From assembly GCF_004006235.1 (NCBI RefSeq), contig NZ_CP034753.1, positions 310,001 to 374,000 of the forward strand: DNA of 64,000 nt. Reading direction: 5' to 3'. Positions 7,002-15,914 of this stretch are shown in pieces. The notes beneath the pieces are model-generated. The model did not search any database and was not told where the DNA came from. It was given only the letters and a program-made list of their open reading frames with translations. This DNA is from Agromyces sp. LHK192. GTDB lineage: Bacteria; Actinomycetota; Actinomycetes; Actinomycetales; Microbacteriaceae. Position 1 is the stretch's first letter; every line of letters starts with the position of its first letter. The position numbers were made by a program, and so were the translations under genes.

Positions 7002-8504
7002 TCATTCCACGATAGTCGCCGCGACCGGGGCGCCGTCGACCGACGCCGACGCGGCGACCGCGAGCGCGCCCGTTCCCGCGGAGGCCCCGTACACCGCCTT
7101 GTGGTCGGCGATGAGCTGCGCGAACGCGATCGCGCTGTCCTTCGGCGTGCGCACGAGCGTGTCGTAGTCGACCCGCACGATGCCGAAGCGCTTGGCGTAC
7201 CCCCAGGCCCACTCGAAGTTGTCGAGCAGCGACCACACGAAGTAGCCGCGCACGTCGGCACCGGCCTCGATCGCGCGGCCCACCGCGTCGATGTGGTCGA
7301 GGATGTACTGCGTCCGCTCGACGTCGTGCACCCGGCCGTCCTCGCTCACCACGTCGTCGTACGCGGCGCCGTTCTCGGTGATGTAGAGCGGGGGCAGGTT
7401 CGGGTACGTGCGGCCGAGGCGCACGAGCAGCGTCTCGAGCCCGTCAGGGTTGACCTCCCAGTCCATGGCGGTGCGCGGCAGGCCGCGGCTCGGCATGGTG
7501 ACGTACTCGCTGCCCGGGAACGGCGAGCGGCCCGGCTTGTCGGTGGGACGCAGCCCGGGAGTCGCATCGGCCGGGAGCGGATGCCCCGAGACGTTGTCGT
7601 CGTGGTAGTGGTTCACGCCGAGGAAGTCGATGGGCTGCGAGATCAGGTCGAGGTCGCCCACCTCGATGCGGTCGGCCAGGCCGAACTCCGCGACGTCCCG
7701 GAGCAGGTCCTCGGGGTATGCGCCGAGCAGCATCGGCTCGAGGTACATCCGGTTCCAGAGGGCGTCGATGCGGCGCGCGGCCTCGAGGTCGACCGGGTCG
7801 GTCGGGTCGTTCGGCACCGCGTTCGTGAGGTTGAGCGTGATGCCGAGGCTGATCTCCCGGCCGGCTCCGCCGGCGAGTTCGCGCAGGCGCTGCACCGCGA
7901 GCCCGTGCGCGAGGTGCTGGTGGTGCACCGCGGCGAGGCCGGCGAAGGGGTCGGTGAGGCCGGGAGCGTGCTCGCCCCCGACGTATCCGATGAGCGACGA
8001 GCACAGCGGCTCGTTGAACGTCGTCCAGTGCGCGACGCGGTCGCCGAGTGCGCCGTACACGGCCTCGGCGTACTCGAGGAACCGGTACGACGTGTCGCGG
8101 TTCGCCCAGCCGCCCTGCTCCTGCAGTGCCTGCGGCAGGTCCCAGTGGTAGAGCGTCAGCCAGGGCAGCACGCCCTGCTCGAGCAGTTCGTCGACGAGGC
8201 GCGAGTAGAAGTCGAGGCCTTCCCGGTTGACGCTGCGGCCGCCGGGGACGACGCGCGCCCAGCTCGTCGAGAACCGGTAGGAGTCGAGGCCCAGGTCGCG
8301 CATGAGCGCCACGTCCTCGGGCATCCGGTGGTAGTGGTCGACCGCCTGCTCGGGGGTGTCGCCGAACGCGACCGCCCCGGGAACGCGCGCGTACGCGTCC
8401 CAGATGGAGTCCTCCTTGCCGCCCTCGTGGGCGGCTCCCTCGATCTGCGCGGCCGCCGTGGCGGAACCCCAGATGAAGCCCTTGGGGAAGTTCGTCGCTG
8501 CCAT
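7002..8504 (-). CDS. GH1 beta-glucosidase
   Basis: 500-residue family 1 glycoside hydrolase without a signal peptide, so intracellular. Catalytic residues are visible: acid/base E165 in TTFNEP and nucleophile E377 in YITENGA; the N-terminal FIWGSATAAAQIEG signature is also present. Expected to hydrolyse imported cellobiose or cellodextrins to glucose, as BglC does in Streptomyces. The ATG overlaps the stop of the upstream permease gene by one base (TGATG), so it is translated as part of the importer operon. The length is typical of the family. Confidence 0.93.
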   Translation of the reverse strand: MAATNFPKGFIWGSATAAAQIEGAAHEGGKEDSIWDAYARVPGAVAFGDTPEQAVDHYHRMPEDVALMRDLGLDSYRFSTSWARVVPGGRSVNREGLDFYSRLVDELLEQGVLPWLTLYHWDLPQALQEQGGWANRDTSYRFLEYAEAVYGALGDRVAHWTTFNEPLCSSLIGYVGGEHAPGLTDPFAGLAAVHHQHLAHGLAVQRLRELAGGAGREISLGITLNLTNAVPNDPTDPVDLEAARRIDALWNRMYLEPMLLGAYPEDLLRDVAEFGLADRIEVGDLDLISQPIDFLGVNHYHDDNVSGHPLPADATPGLRPTDKPGRSPFPGSEYVTMPSRGLPRTAMDWEVNPDGLETLLVRLGRTYPNLPPLYITENGAAYDDVVSEDGRVHDVERTQYILDHIDAVGRAIEAGADVRGYFVWSLLDNFEWAWGYAKRFGIVRVDYDTLVRTPKDSAIAFAQLIADHKAVYGASAGTGALAVAASASVDGAPVAATIVE

Positions 8505-9469
8505 CAGCCCTTGACCGCTCCTGCCATGATTCCGGAGATGAGTTGCTTGCCCGCGATCACGAAGAGCACGAGCAGGGGGATCGTCGCCATGACCGCGCCC
8601 GTGAGCACGATCGAGTAGTCGATGTAGTAGCCCGACTGGAGCTGGCTGAGCGCCGTCTGCAGGGTCGGGTTGGTGGGGCTCAGCACGATGAGCGGCCACA
8701 GGTAGTCGGTCCACGCCGTCATGAACGTGAAGAGGCCGAGGATCGCCATGGCCGGGCGTGCGGCGGGCAGGCCGACGGTGAGGAACGTGCGGAACTGGTT
8801 CGCGCCGTCGACGCGGGCGGCCTCGATCAGCTCGTCGGGGATGACGTCGACGAGGTACTGGCGCATGAAGAACACGCCGAACGCGGTGACGAGCGTGGGC
8901 ACGATGACGGCCCCGAGCGTGCCGGTCCAGCCGAGCTCCCGCATGACCATGAACAGCGGGATGATGCCCAGCTGCGTGGGGATCGCCATCGTCGCGACCA
9001 CGAAGACCATGAGCCCGTCACGTCCCTTGAAGCGGAGCTTCGCGAACGCGTATCCGGCGAGCGTCGAGAACGTGACCACCGAGATGGTGATGATCGACGA
9101 CACGATGATGGAGTTGCCGAGCGCGAGCCAGAACGGGATCGCGTCGAACACCTTCTGCGCGTTGGCGAGGAAGTTGCCGCCGGGGATCAGCGGCAGCGTC
9201 TCGCCGCGCGTGGCGTTGGTGCTCGAGCCGACGACGAACGACCACCAGAGCGGGTAGGCGCTGCCGATGAGGAACGCGGCGAGCAGGCCGTAGGTGAGGA
9301 ATCCGGGTCGGCTGCCGATGCCGGCGAGTCCGCCGGAGCGGCCGCCGCGGCGACCGCGGCCGGCACGATCGCGATCGCCCCGGCCGACGACGTCGGGGTG
9401 CGCGGCGGTCTCGGGCTCGACGACGTCGACGCGCACGGCGGGGATCGGCTCTGGGGTGGCGGTGCTCAT
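8504..9469 (-). CDS. Carbohydrate ABC transporter permease (MalG-type)
   Basis: 321-residue inner-membrane permease of the MalG/CebG type. A Gly/Arg-rich cytoplasmic N-terminus of about 55 residues precedes six predicted membrane segments; the EAA loop reads ELIEAARVDGANQFRTF. The start at 9469 has GGAGAG before it and overlaps the partner permease stop (ATGA). As is usual in actinobacterial CUT1 systems, no ATPase is encoded nearby; a shared MsiK-like ATPase elsewhere is expected. Confidence 0.9.
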   Translation of the reverse strand: MSTATPEPIPAVRVDVVEPETAAHPDVVGRGDRDRAGRGRRGGRSGGLAGIGSRPGFLTYGLLAAFLIGSAYPLWWSFVVGSSTNATRGETLPLIPGGNFLANAQKVFDAIPFWLALGNSIIVSSIITISVVTFSTLAGYAFAKLRFKGRDGLMVFVVATMAIPTQLGIIPLFMVMRELGWTGTLGAVIVPTLVTAFGVFFMRQYLVDVIPDELIEAARVDGANQFRTFLTVGLPAARPAMAILGLFTFMTAWTDYLWPLIVLSPTNPTLQTALSQLQSGYYIDYSIVLTGAVMATIPLLVLFVIAGKQLISGIMAGAVKG

Positions 9470-10509
9470 CGGTTCTCTCCTCGGGCGAGGGCGCGTCGGG
9501 TGCGTCGGTTCGGTCGCTTCGGGCCGTCCCCGGTCGCGATGCGCCTGGAGATCAGGAAGTTGATCAGGCCGAATCCGACGATGAGCAGGAACAGCAGCCA
9601 GGCGACGGCGGATGCCTCGCCGAGGTCGCGGCGGAAGAAGCCGAGTTCCCACATGAACAGGACGGTGGTCTGGAACTGCCGGTCGCTGCCGCCGATGCCA
9701 CCGGCCGTCGAGACGTCGAACAGCCGCGGCTCGGCGAAGATCTGGAGGCCGCCGATGGTGGCGGTGATGATCACGAAGATGAGCGTCGGGCGGATCGACG
9801 GGATCGTGATCGAGAAGAACCGGCGGATGCTGCCGGCGCCGTCGATCGCGGCCGACTCGTACAGGTCGCGGGGGACGGCCTGCATCGCCGCGAGCAGGAT
9901 GAGCGCGTTGTAGCCGGTCCAGCGGAAGTTCACCATCGTCGCGATCGCGAGGTGGCTGAGGAACGTGTCGTGCTTCCACTCCTGGTCGGGGATGCCGAAC
10001 ACGTTGAGGATGTTGTTCACGAGGCCGTCGGCCTCGTTGAAGATGCTGGAGAAGATCAGCGCGACGGCGACCGGGGTGACGACGAACGGCAGCAGCACGC
10101 CCATGCGCCAGAACGTCGGCGCGCGCAGGCCCTGGTCGAGCAGGTACGCGACGACGAGCGCGACGATCAGCTGCGGGATCGCGGACAGCAGGAAGATGCT
10201 GACCGTGTTGAAGATCGAGTTCCAGAACATCGAGTCGCCGAGGATCTCGACGAAGTTCGCGAGCCCGACGAACTCGCCCTGCCCCTTCAGCAGGTCCCAG
10301 TCGTGCATCGACACGACGAGCGTGTAGGCGAGGGGGAACAGGCCGACGAGGGCGAAGAGGAGGAAGAACGGGGAGATGTAGAAGTACGGCGACGCCTTCA
10401 GGTCGAACCGCGACAGCCGCTGACGGAAGCCCGGTCTCGTGTCGGTGCGGGCTGACTCGGGACGTTCCGGCGACGGAGTGCCGGTCGTGGGCGGCAAGGT
10501 GGCGGTCAT
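9466..10509 (-). CDS. Carbohydrate ABC transporter permease (MalF-type)
   Basis: 347-residue permease of the MalF/CebF type with six predicted membrane segments; the first is at about residues 43-65 (PYFYISPFFLLFALVGLFP). The EAA loop is recognisable as DLYESAAIDGAGSIRRFF. It lies 90 bases after the binding-protein gene and overlaps the following permease by 4 bases. Together they should form the channel for cello-oligosaccharide import. Confidence 0.9.
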   Translation of the reverse strand: MTATLPPTTGTPSPERPESARTDTRPGFRQRLSRFDLKASPYFYISPFFLLFALVGLFPLAYTLVVSMHDWDLLKGQGEFVGLANFVEILGDSMFWNSIFNTVSIFLLSAIPQLIVALVVAYLLDQGLRAPTFWRMGVLLPFVVTPVAVALIFSSIFNEADGLVNNILNVFGIPDQEWKHDTFLSHLAIATMVNFRWTGYNALILLAAMQAVPRDLYESAAIDGAGSIRRFFSITIPSIRPTLIFVIITATIGGLQIFAEPRLFDVSTAGGIGGSDRQFQTTVLFMWELGFFRRDLGEASAVAWLLFLLIVGFGLINFLISRRIATGDGPKRPNRRTRRALARGENR

Positions 10510-10599
10510 GGTGGTCCTGTTCGTGCGGGTCTGGGATTCGCGCAGGGCGGGAAGGGCGGCGGGGCCGGGCGACGGATGCCGCCCGACCCCGCCCCGGGA

Positions 10600-11901
10600 T
10601 CATTCCTCGACGAGCTCGTTGAGGAGGGCGATCGCCTCGGCCCAGGCGGCGGCCGTGTCGAGCTCACCGCGGTCGAGGCCCGTGAGTGCCGGTCCGAAGA
10701 CGTTCTCCTGGATCACCGAGTCGTCCGGTCCCTTGAACTGGGCGACGACGCCCTCGGCGCGGGTGGCCAGGATCGCGCCGGTCGGTGCGCCGTTGAAGAA
10801 CTCGTTCGGCTCGGCTGCCGAGGCGAGCTCCTCCTGCGCGGCCGTGGTGCTCGGGAAGTTGCCTGCGGCCTTCGACTGCTTCACCTGCTGCTCGGGCTGG
10901 GTCAGCCAGTCGGCCAGCTTCGCGGCCTCTTCCTTGTGCTGCGAGGTCTCGGGGATGGAGAGGAACGCGCCACCCCAGTTGCCGGCACCGCCGGGGAAGA
11001 CGTCGGCGAAGTCCCAGCCGGTGGAGGCGTCGCCACCGCCGGCCTCGGTCTGGCCCTGCACGACGCCCAGCATCCAGCCGGGGCACACGAACGTGGCGAA
11101 CGTGCCGTCGACGAACGACTTGCCGCCGTTCCAGTCCCACGCGGCCTGCGCGGCCGAGAGGTTGTCGCCGACCGCGGCGCCGAGCAGCTCGAAGTTCGCC
11201 TTGAGGTCGGCGTTGTCCTCGACGTTCAGCTCGCCGTCGGTCGTGTAATAGCCCTCGGGCAGCTGGTTGACCATCGAGTTCCAGACGAAGCCGGAGTGGT
11301 CGAACCAGGCCTTGCCGGTCGCGGCCTGGTACTGGCGGCCGATGTCGAAGTAGTGCGCCCAGTCGCCCTCGAGCAGCGTGGCGACCGACTCGCGGTCGCT
11401 CGGGAGGCCGGCGGCCTCGAATGCGGGCCCGTTGTAGCAGAGGCCGGTCGGTCCGATGTCGGTGCCGTAGCCGATCACGCGGCCGTCGGCGTCGGTCGCC
11501 TGCTCGTACTTCCAGTCGACCCAGTCGGACTTGCGGTCGTCGATGCCGTACTCGGTGAGGTCGACGAACTGGTCGGAGACCTCCATGATCGCGCCGAGCC
11601 AGCCCTCCTCGACGGCGACGATGTCGCTGAGGCCGGAGCCCGCGGCGATCTTGGTGAACGCGTCGGTCCGGGCGTTGCCGCCGGTGTCGATGTTGGTCGC
11701 CTCGATCTCGATGCCCGGGTTGGCGGCCTCGTACTCCTCGTAGAGGTCGTCGTAGCCGAACGTGCCGAACGTCGTGACGGTGAGGGTGGTGGTCTCGCCT
11801 TCGCCCGAGTCGCCTCCCGACGAGCAGGCGGTGGCGAGCAGGGCGATCGATGCGGCACCGGCGATGGCGGCCGCAGCGCGGGTGCGTCGTGAGAGCTTCA
11901 C
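10600..11901 (-). CDS. Sugar-binding lipoprotein of ABC importer (CebE-like)
   Basis: 433-residue extracellular solute-binding protein of family 1. A lipoprotein signal peptide ends in LLATAC with C26 as the lipidated cysteine, followed by a Ser/Gly/Glu-rich tether. Start: the GTG at 11901 is preferred because AAAGGAG lies 5 bases upstream; an in-frame GTG at 11907 overlaps that Shine-Dalgarno sequence. First gene of the operon binding protein-permease-permease-GH1-LacI, with three operators upstream. Cellobiose/cellotriose is the likely ligand because of the GH1, LacI and operator context; the binding site itself gives no proof. Confidence 0.9.
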   Translation of the reverse strand: MKLSRRTRAAAAIAGAASIALLATACSSGGDSGEGETTTLTVTTFGTFGYDDLYEEYEAANPGIEIEATNIDTGGNARTDAFTKIAAGSGLSDIVAVEEGWLGAIMEVSDQFVDLTEYGIDDRKSDWVDWKYEQATDADGRVIGYGTDIGPTGLCYNGPAFEAAGLPSDRESVATLLEGDWAHYFDIGRQYQAATGKAWFDHSGFVWNSMVNQLPEGYYTTDGELNVEDNADLKANFELLGAAVGDNLSAAQAAWDWNGGKSFVDGTFATFVCPGWMLGVVQGQTEAGGGDASTGWDFADVFPGGAGNWGGAFLSIPETSQHKEEAAKLADWLTQPEQQVKQSKAAGNFPSTTAAQEELASAAEPNEFFNGAPTGAILATRAEGVVAQFKGPDDSVIQENVFGPALTGLDRGELDTAAAWAEAIALLNELVEE

Positions 11902-11953
11902 GGTCACTCCTTTGTGTGCGTGGGGTGTGGGATTCAGGGTTGCTGCAAGGGTC

Positions 11954-11971
11954 GTGAGAGCGCTCTCTCAC
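11954..11971. promoter_or_regulatory. LacI operator 1, cello-oligosaccharide operon
   Basis: GTGAGAGCGCTCTCTCAC, a palindrome with two extra bases in the right half, 53 bases before the binding-protein start codon. Confidence 0.7.
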
Positions 11972-11977
11972 GTCAGC

Positions 11978-11993
11978 GTGAGAGCGCTCTCAT
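11978..11993. promoter_or_regulatory. LacI operator 2, cello-oligosaccharide operon
   Basis: GTGAGAGCGCTCTCAT, one base from a perfect 16-bp palindrome, with its centre about 24 bases from operator 1. Confidence 0.75.
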
Positions 11994-12033
11994 GACTTCC
12001 GGGATGACGATAGGGGGCTCTGGGGCGAATGTC

Positions 12034-12049
12034 AAGAGAGCGCTCTCAT
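12034..12049. promoter_or_regulatory. LacI operator 3, cello-oligosaccharide operon
   Basis: AAGAGAGCGCTCTCAT, with the same AGAGCGCTCT core, 40 bases beyond operator 2 and near the divergent leaderless promoter of the carboxypeptidase gene. Confidence 0.65.
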
Positions 12050-12104
12050 TCCATTTCCGGTCGATGGTGCGCCGGGCGCTCAGGATGCCTCGTGCGCGCC
12101 CGGG

Positions 12105-12110
12105 TAGACT
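12105..12110 (+). promoter_or_regulatory. -10 element, leaderless start at 12117
   Basis: TAGACT 6 bases before the ATG at 12117, with no Shine-Dalgarno sequence. Confidence 0.6.
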
Positions 12111-12116
12111 CTGGCG

Positions 12117-13061
12117 ATGCCCATCGACGCGAGTGGCGGACGGCGCCCGTACGACGCGTACGACCGCGACCCGTATGACGCGTACGACCACGACCCGTAC
12201 GGCGCGGCCGCCCCCTACGACTCCTCCGGCGAGCGGGCCCGCCTCGCGGCGGCCCGCGCCGAGCAGGCCGAGGCCGAGGAGGCCGCCGAGCTCTCGCGCC
12301 GCCGCCTGAGGGTCGCACTTCCCCTGATCGGCGTGCTGATCGCGGTCGCCGCCCTCGTCGTCGGCATGGTGTCGGGCAGTCCGGGCGGCGGCACCGCCGG
12401 CGGCGCAGCCGCCGAGACCCAGGCGCCGGCGCCTCGGCCGGAGCCGGCGGCGGCCCAGGCGCCCGCAGTCGTCGACACCTTCAACCGCCAGGCCTTCTCC
12501 CTCGACGACCCGAACAGCATCTGGGTGGTCGTGAACAAGCTGCGACCGGTCAACCCCGAGGACTTCGAGCCCGGCGACCTGGTCGACGTTCCCGTCGCGC
12601 ACACCTGGGAGCCGCTCATGCGGCAGGAGGCATCCGACGCGGTGGTCGCGATGTTCGACGCTGCGGCGAACGAAGCCGACCTGTACCTCGCGTCGAACAG
12701 CGCCTTCCGCTCGTACTCCGCGCAGGAGGAGGTCTACGGCGGCGACGACGAGACGACGGCGCGGCCCGGTTACAGCGAGCACCAGACCGGGCTCGTCATG
12801 GACATCGGCGCCGAGTCGGGCGACTGCTCGCTCGAGGAGTGCTTCGGCGAGACCGCAGAGGGCATGTGGCTGCGCGACAACGCCTACCGGTTCGGCTTCG
12901 TCCTGCGGTACCCGGCCGACAAGCGAGACGTCACCGGGTACACCTACGAGCCGTGGCACTTCCGGTACGTAGGCGTCGACCTCGCGACCGAGATGCGCGA
13001 GACCGGCTTCACGACGCTCGAGGAGTTCTTCGGGCTGCCCGCGGCGCCCGACTACGAGTGA
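12117..13061 (+). CDS. Membrane-anchored VanY-like D-Ala-D-Ala carboxypeptidase (M15)
   Basis: 314 residues. The N-terminal cytoplasmic tail carries two 8-residue repeats (DAYDRDPY / DAYDHDPY), followed by an Ala/Glu-rich basic helix, one membrane segment at about 67-86 and an Ala/Pro linker. The extracellular part (about 120-310) is an M15 peptidase: SAFRSY, zinc ligands H222 (SEHQTG) and D229 (MDIG), Glu278 and third ligand H281 in EPWHFRY. It should trim the terminal D-alanine of peptidoglycan stem peptides. It probably has no role in cellulose use despite facing that operon. The next gene overlaps its stop (GTGA). Confidence 0.9.
   Translation: MPIDASGGRRPYDAYDRDPYDAYDHDPYGAAAPYDSSGERARLAAARAEQAEAEEAAELSRRRLRVALPLIGVLIAVAALVVGMVSGSPGGGTAGGAAAETQAPAPRPEPAAAQAPAVVDTFNRQAFSLDDPNSIWVVVNKLRPVNPEDFEPGDLVDVPVAHTWEPLMRQEASDAVVAMFDAAANEADLYLASNSAFRSYSAQEEVYGGDDETTARPGYSEHQTGLVMDIGAESGDCSLEECFGETAEGMWLRDNAYRFGFVLRYPADKRDVTGYTYEPWHFRYVGVDLATEMRETGFTTLEEFFGLPAAPDYE
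12153..12200 (+). repeat. 24-bp tandem repeat inside the carboxypeptidase gene
   Basis: Two copies of a 24-base unit (12153-12176 and 12177-12200) differing at two positions; they encode DAYDRDPY and DAYDHDPY in the cytoplasmic tail. Confidence 0.85.
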
Positions 13062-14404
13062 CCGCGCCGATGCCGCCCGCAGGCCGAGTGCCGCACCGAG
13101 GGCTCGCCCTCGGCATCCTCATCGGCAACCAGTTGCTCGCCGGCGTCGGCGTGGCGTCGGGCATCGCCGTCGCGGCGCTGCTGGCCGAGGAACTGACCGG
13201 GACGGCCGTGCTCGCGGGCCTGAGCCAGACCGCCTCGGTCTTCGGCGCCGGGCTCGTGGCGGTGCCGCTGGCCAGGCTCGCCGTCGCGCGCGGCCGCCAC
13301 GTCGCGCTCGGCGTCGGCTACGCGCTCGCGGCGCTCGGCGCGGTGCTCGTCATCGTCGCGGCGGTCACGACGATCGTGCCGCTGGTCTTCGTCGGCCTCG
13401 CCGCGTTCGGGGCCGGCGCGGCGGCGGGCCTCCAGGCGCGCTTCGCCGCGACCGAGGTCGCGCATCCGGGGTTCGAGGCGCGGTCGATGTCGCTCGTGCT
13501 GTGGGCGACCACGATCGGTTCGGTGGCGGGCCCGAACCTGTCGCAGTTCGGCGACGACCTCGGGCGGGCGCTCGGACTGCCGCCCCTCGTCGGGCCGTTC
13601 CTGCTGTCGGGCGCCGCGTTCGCGATCTCCACGATCGTGGTCGCGACGCTGCTCCGGATGCCCCGCCCGGGCGACCTCGAAGCCGATGTCCCGGCCTCGG
13701 GCGAACGTGCCGGCATCGGAACGGAATCCGGCGCGCCGGCCGACGCCGGGTCGGACATCGGCGGTTCGCCCGAGCGTGCGCCCGGCGCATCCGCCCCGTC
13801 CGTGGGCGCCTGGCGCGCGCTCTCGGTCGCGATCCGGTCGCCGCGTTCCCGCCTCGCGCTCGCGGCGATCGTGTGCTCGCACACGGTCATGGTCGCCGTC
13901 ATGGTGATGACGCCGGTGCACATGCACGGCCACGGGCTGTCGCTGTCGCTGATCGGACTGGTCATCTCGATCCACATCCTCGGCATGTACGGCGCGAGCC
14001 CGATCGTCGGCTGGATCGTCGACCGGCTCGGGGCGATCCCGGTGATCGGGGTCGGCGTGCTCATCCTGCTGAGCGCGACCGCGATCGGCGCGCTGGCACC
14101 CGCCGACGACCTGCTGCTCGTGCCGCTCGCGCTCGGCCTGCTCGGGCTCGGGTGGTCGGCCGGGATGATCGGCGGGTCCGCCCTGCTGACGACCTCGGTC
14201 GACCGCGAGCTGCGGGTGCCGTTGCAGGGCGCCTCGGATGCCGCGATGAACTACGCGGCCGCCATCGCCGCGGCGTCGTCGGGGTTGCTGCTCGTGGCGG
14301 GCGGATTCGCGACCGTCAACCTCGTCGCGGCACTCGTGCTCGTGCCGCTGGTGCTCGCCGGCGTTCCGGTGATCGCGAGGCGGCGTTCCGCCGCGAGCCG
14401 TTAG
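13058..14404 (+). CDS. MFS transporter
   Basis: 448-residue major facilitator superfamily protein with about 11-12 hydrophobic segments. Two membrane halves are joined by a hydrophilic loop of roughly 50 residues rich in Ala/Gly/Pro/Ser (around residues 207-260). Substrate unknown; drug or metabolite export is typical of this Gly/Ala-rich type. The GTG at 13058 overlaps the stop of the carboxypeptidase (GTGA); an in-frame ATG at 13070 is an alternative. The stop codon lies inside a 22-bp tandem repeat. Confidence 0.85.
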   Translation: MTAPMPPAGRVPHRGLALGILIGNQLLAGVGVASGIAVAALLAEELTGTAVLAGLSQTASVFGAGLVAVPLARLAVARGRHVALGVGYALAALGAVLVIVAAVTTIVPLVFVGLAAFGAGAAAGLQARFAATEVAHPGFEARSMSLVLWATTIGSVAGPNLSQFGDDLGRALGLPPLVGPFLLSGAAFAISTIVVATLLRMPRPGDLEADVPASGERAGIGTESGAPADAGSDIGGSPERAPGASAPSVGAWRALSVAIRSPRSRLALAAIVCSHTVMVAVMVMTPVHMHGHGLSLSLIGLVISIHILGMYGASPIVGWIVDRLGAIPVIGVGVLILLSATAIGALAPADDLLLVPLALGLLGLGWSAGMIGGSALLTTSVDRELRVPLQGASDAAMNYAAAIAAASSGLLLVAGGFATVNLVAALVLVPLVLAGVPVIARRRSAASR

Positions 14405-14448
14405 GCGTTCCGCCGCGAATCGCTGGGCGGGCCGCCGCGAGCCGCTGG
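14383..14448 (+). repeat. Three imperfect 22-bp tandem repeats across the MFS stop codon
   Basis: Units 14383-14404, 14405-14426 and 14427-14448 share the form GCGnnCCGCCGCGARYCGYT, and a partial fourth follows. The first unit encodes the last residues and the TAG stop of the transporter; the others are intergenic. Confidence 0.7.
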
Positions 14449-14527
14449 GCGGGCGGCCGAAGTCCCGAACGCGCGGTTCGGGCGGCGGCACCGCGGCACG
14501 GCCCCCCCCGACGCGCCCGGCGATTCA

Positions 14528-14541
14528 TGAGCGCGCTCTCA
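14528..14541. promoter_or_regulatory. Variant of the CebR-like operator
   Basis: TGAGCGCGCTCTCA differs by one base from TGAGAGCGCTCTCA found at the cellulase and importer genes. It lies 41-54 bases before the start of the amidase-domain gene, a position suited to repression. Confidence 0.45.
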
Positions 14542-14581
14542 CGGCCCTCTCAGCATCCGAGAGGGTTCCTCACAATTTTGC

Positions 14582-15880
14582 ATGGTGAACTCTTCGCTGT
14601 CCCCCAAACGACCGACAGGAACATCCCCCCTCACCGTGCAGGAATCCTTCACCCCCCACCGCGCCCGCTCCACCTACCGCCCGCCCGTGCCCGAGCCGGG
14701 CGGGAAGCGTGAGACGGCGGACGCGGCGAAGACTCCCAAGCACCGTGCAGAGCCTGTCGGGAACCGGCGGTCCACCCCCACGACGCGCCGCGAGGCGCGC
14801 CGTTGGGCCGCCCTCTCCTCGGCGACGGCGATCGTCGGCGTGAGCGCCTTCGGTGCCCTCGCCGTCGCCGAGGACGCCCCCGCCTCCGCCGATGCCGTCG
14901 TGGCCGAGGCCGCGGTGTCCGACACGATCGCCGTCGCGCCCGGCGCGCACTCGGGCGACGCGATCGCGCAGGCCGACGCCACCGCAGCCGCCGCCGGGCC
15001 GGTCATCACGAGCGGCCTCTCCGTCGCGCAGGCCCCGTTCACGGGTGGAACCCAGGTCACCGTCGCCGGGACCGGGCTCGACCAGGTCGCCCAGGTCTCG
15101 GTCGGGGGTACGGCCGCCTCGATCGTCGCGGCCGCCGACGACCACGTCACGTTCGCGGTCCCCGCGACCGTCGACACCGGTCTCGGCGACGTGCCCGTCA
15201 CGTTCAGCGACGCGGCCGGCGCCCCCGCCGACGTCGAGCTCCCGACGGCCTCGTTCACGGAGCCATCCGCCGCAGCCGCAGCGACCGCCTCGACGGCCGG
15301 CGTCCTCGCCTCGGTCGCGTCGCCCGAGGCCGCCGCCGCCGAGGCATCCGCCGCGCCGGTCACGGCGGCCGCGGCCAGCGCCGACGCCCTCACCCTGACG
15401 TACACGAGCGACCCGGGCATCGACGCGCAGGTCGGCTATGTGCTCGCCTACTGGTCGAGCTACAACTCGGGTCAGTACCCCGTCATCACGGGCTACGACT
15501 GCGCGAACTTCGCCAGCCAGTCGCTCATCGCCCGCGGCTGGACGATGGACGGCGCCTGGTACTACGACGCCGCGACCGGCGCGATGTCGCCGACGTGGAC
15601 GAGCTCGACCGCGATGCGCGACTGGCTGAACTCCCGGCCCGACCTCGCCACCCCGCTCGAGGACTCGCAGCGCATGCAGGTCAAGGTCGGCGACATCGCC
15701 CAGTTCGACTGGGACTCCTCGGGCGACCGCGACCACACGGCCGTCGTCACGCGCGTCGAGCGCACCGAGAACGGCACCAAGGTCTGGGTCGGCGGCCACA
15801 CCAAGGATGCCGACTACTGGGACGTCGACCAGGCCCTCGCCACCGGCGGCGGCTCGGTCCACTACTTCTCGCTGAGCTGA
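14582..15880 (+). CDS. Exported protein with IPT/TIG-like and amidase (DUF/Amidase_6) domains
   Basis: 432 residues. A long basic N-terminus of about 75 residues leads to a hydrophobic segment (about 78-98), giving either a signal peptide or an anchor. Residues about 138-215 resemble an IPT/TIG beta-sandwich (FTGGTQVTVAGTGL). After an Ala-rich linker the last 150 residues match the putative amidase domain: C307 in YDCANF, H385 in DHTAVV and H406 in GHTKD are the likely Cys/His catalytic set. It may cleave cell-wall peptide or another amide; the substrate is unknown. The start at 14582 is not supported by a clear Shine-Dalgarno sequence. The LacI-type site upstream hints at co-regulation with cellulose genes. 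Confidence 0.8.
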   Translation: MVNSSLSPKRPTGTSPLTVQESFTPHRARSTYRPPVPEPGGKRETADAAKTPKHRAEPVGNRRSTPTTRREARRWAALSSATAIVGVSAFGALAVAEDAPASADAVVAEAAVSDTIAVAPGAHSGDAIAQADATAAAAGPVITSGLSVAQAPFTGGTQVTVAGTGLDQVAQVSVGGTAASIVAAADDHVTFAVPATVDTGLGDVPVTFSDAAGAPADVELPTASFTEPSAAAAATASTAGVLASVASPEAAAAEASAAPVTAAAASADALTLTYTSDPGIDAQVGYVLAYWSSYNSGQYPVITGYDCANFASQSLIARGWTMDGAWYYDAATGAMSPTWTSSTAMRDWLNSRPDLATPLEDSQRMQVKVGDIAQFDWDSSGDRDHTAVVTRVERTENGTKVWVGGHTKDADYWDVDQALATGGGSVHYFSLS

Positions 15881-15914
15881 AGCCGGGTACCGGATTCAGG
15901 AAGTCGAAGCCTGA

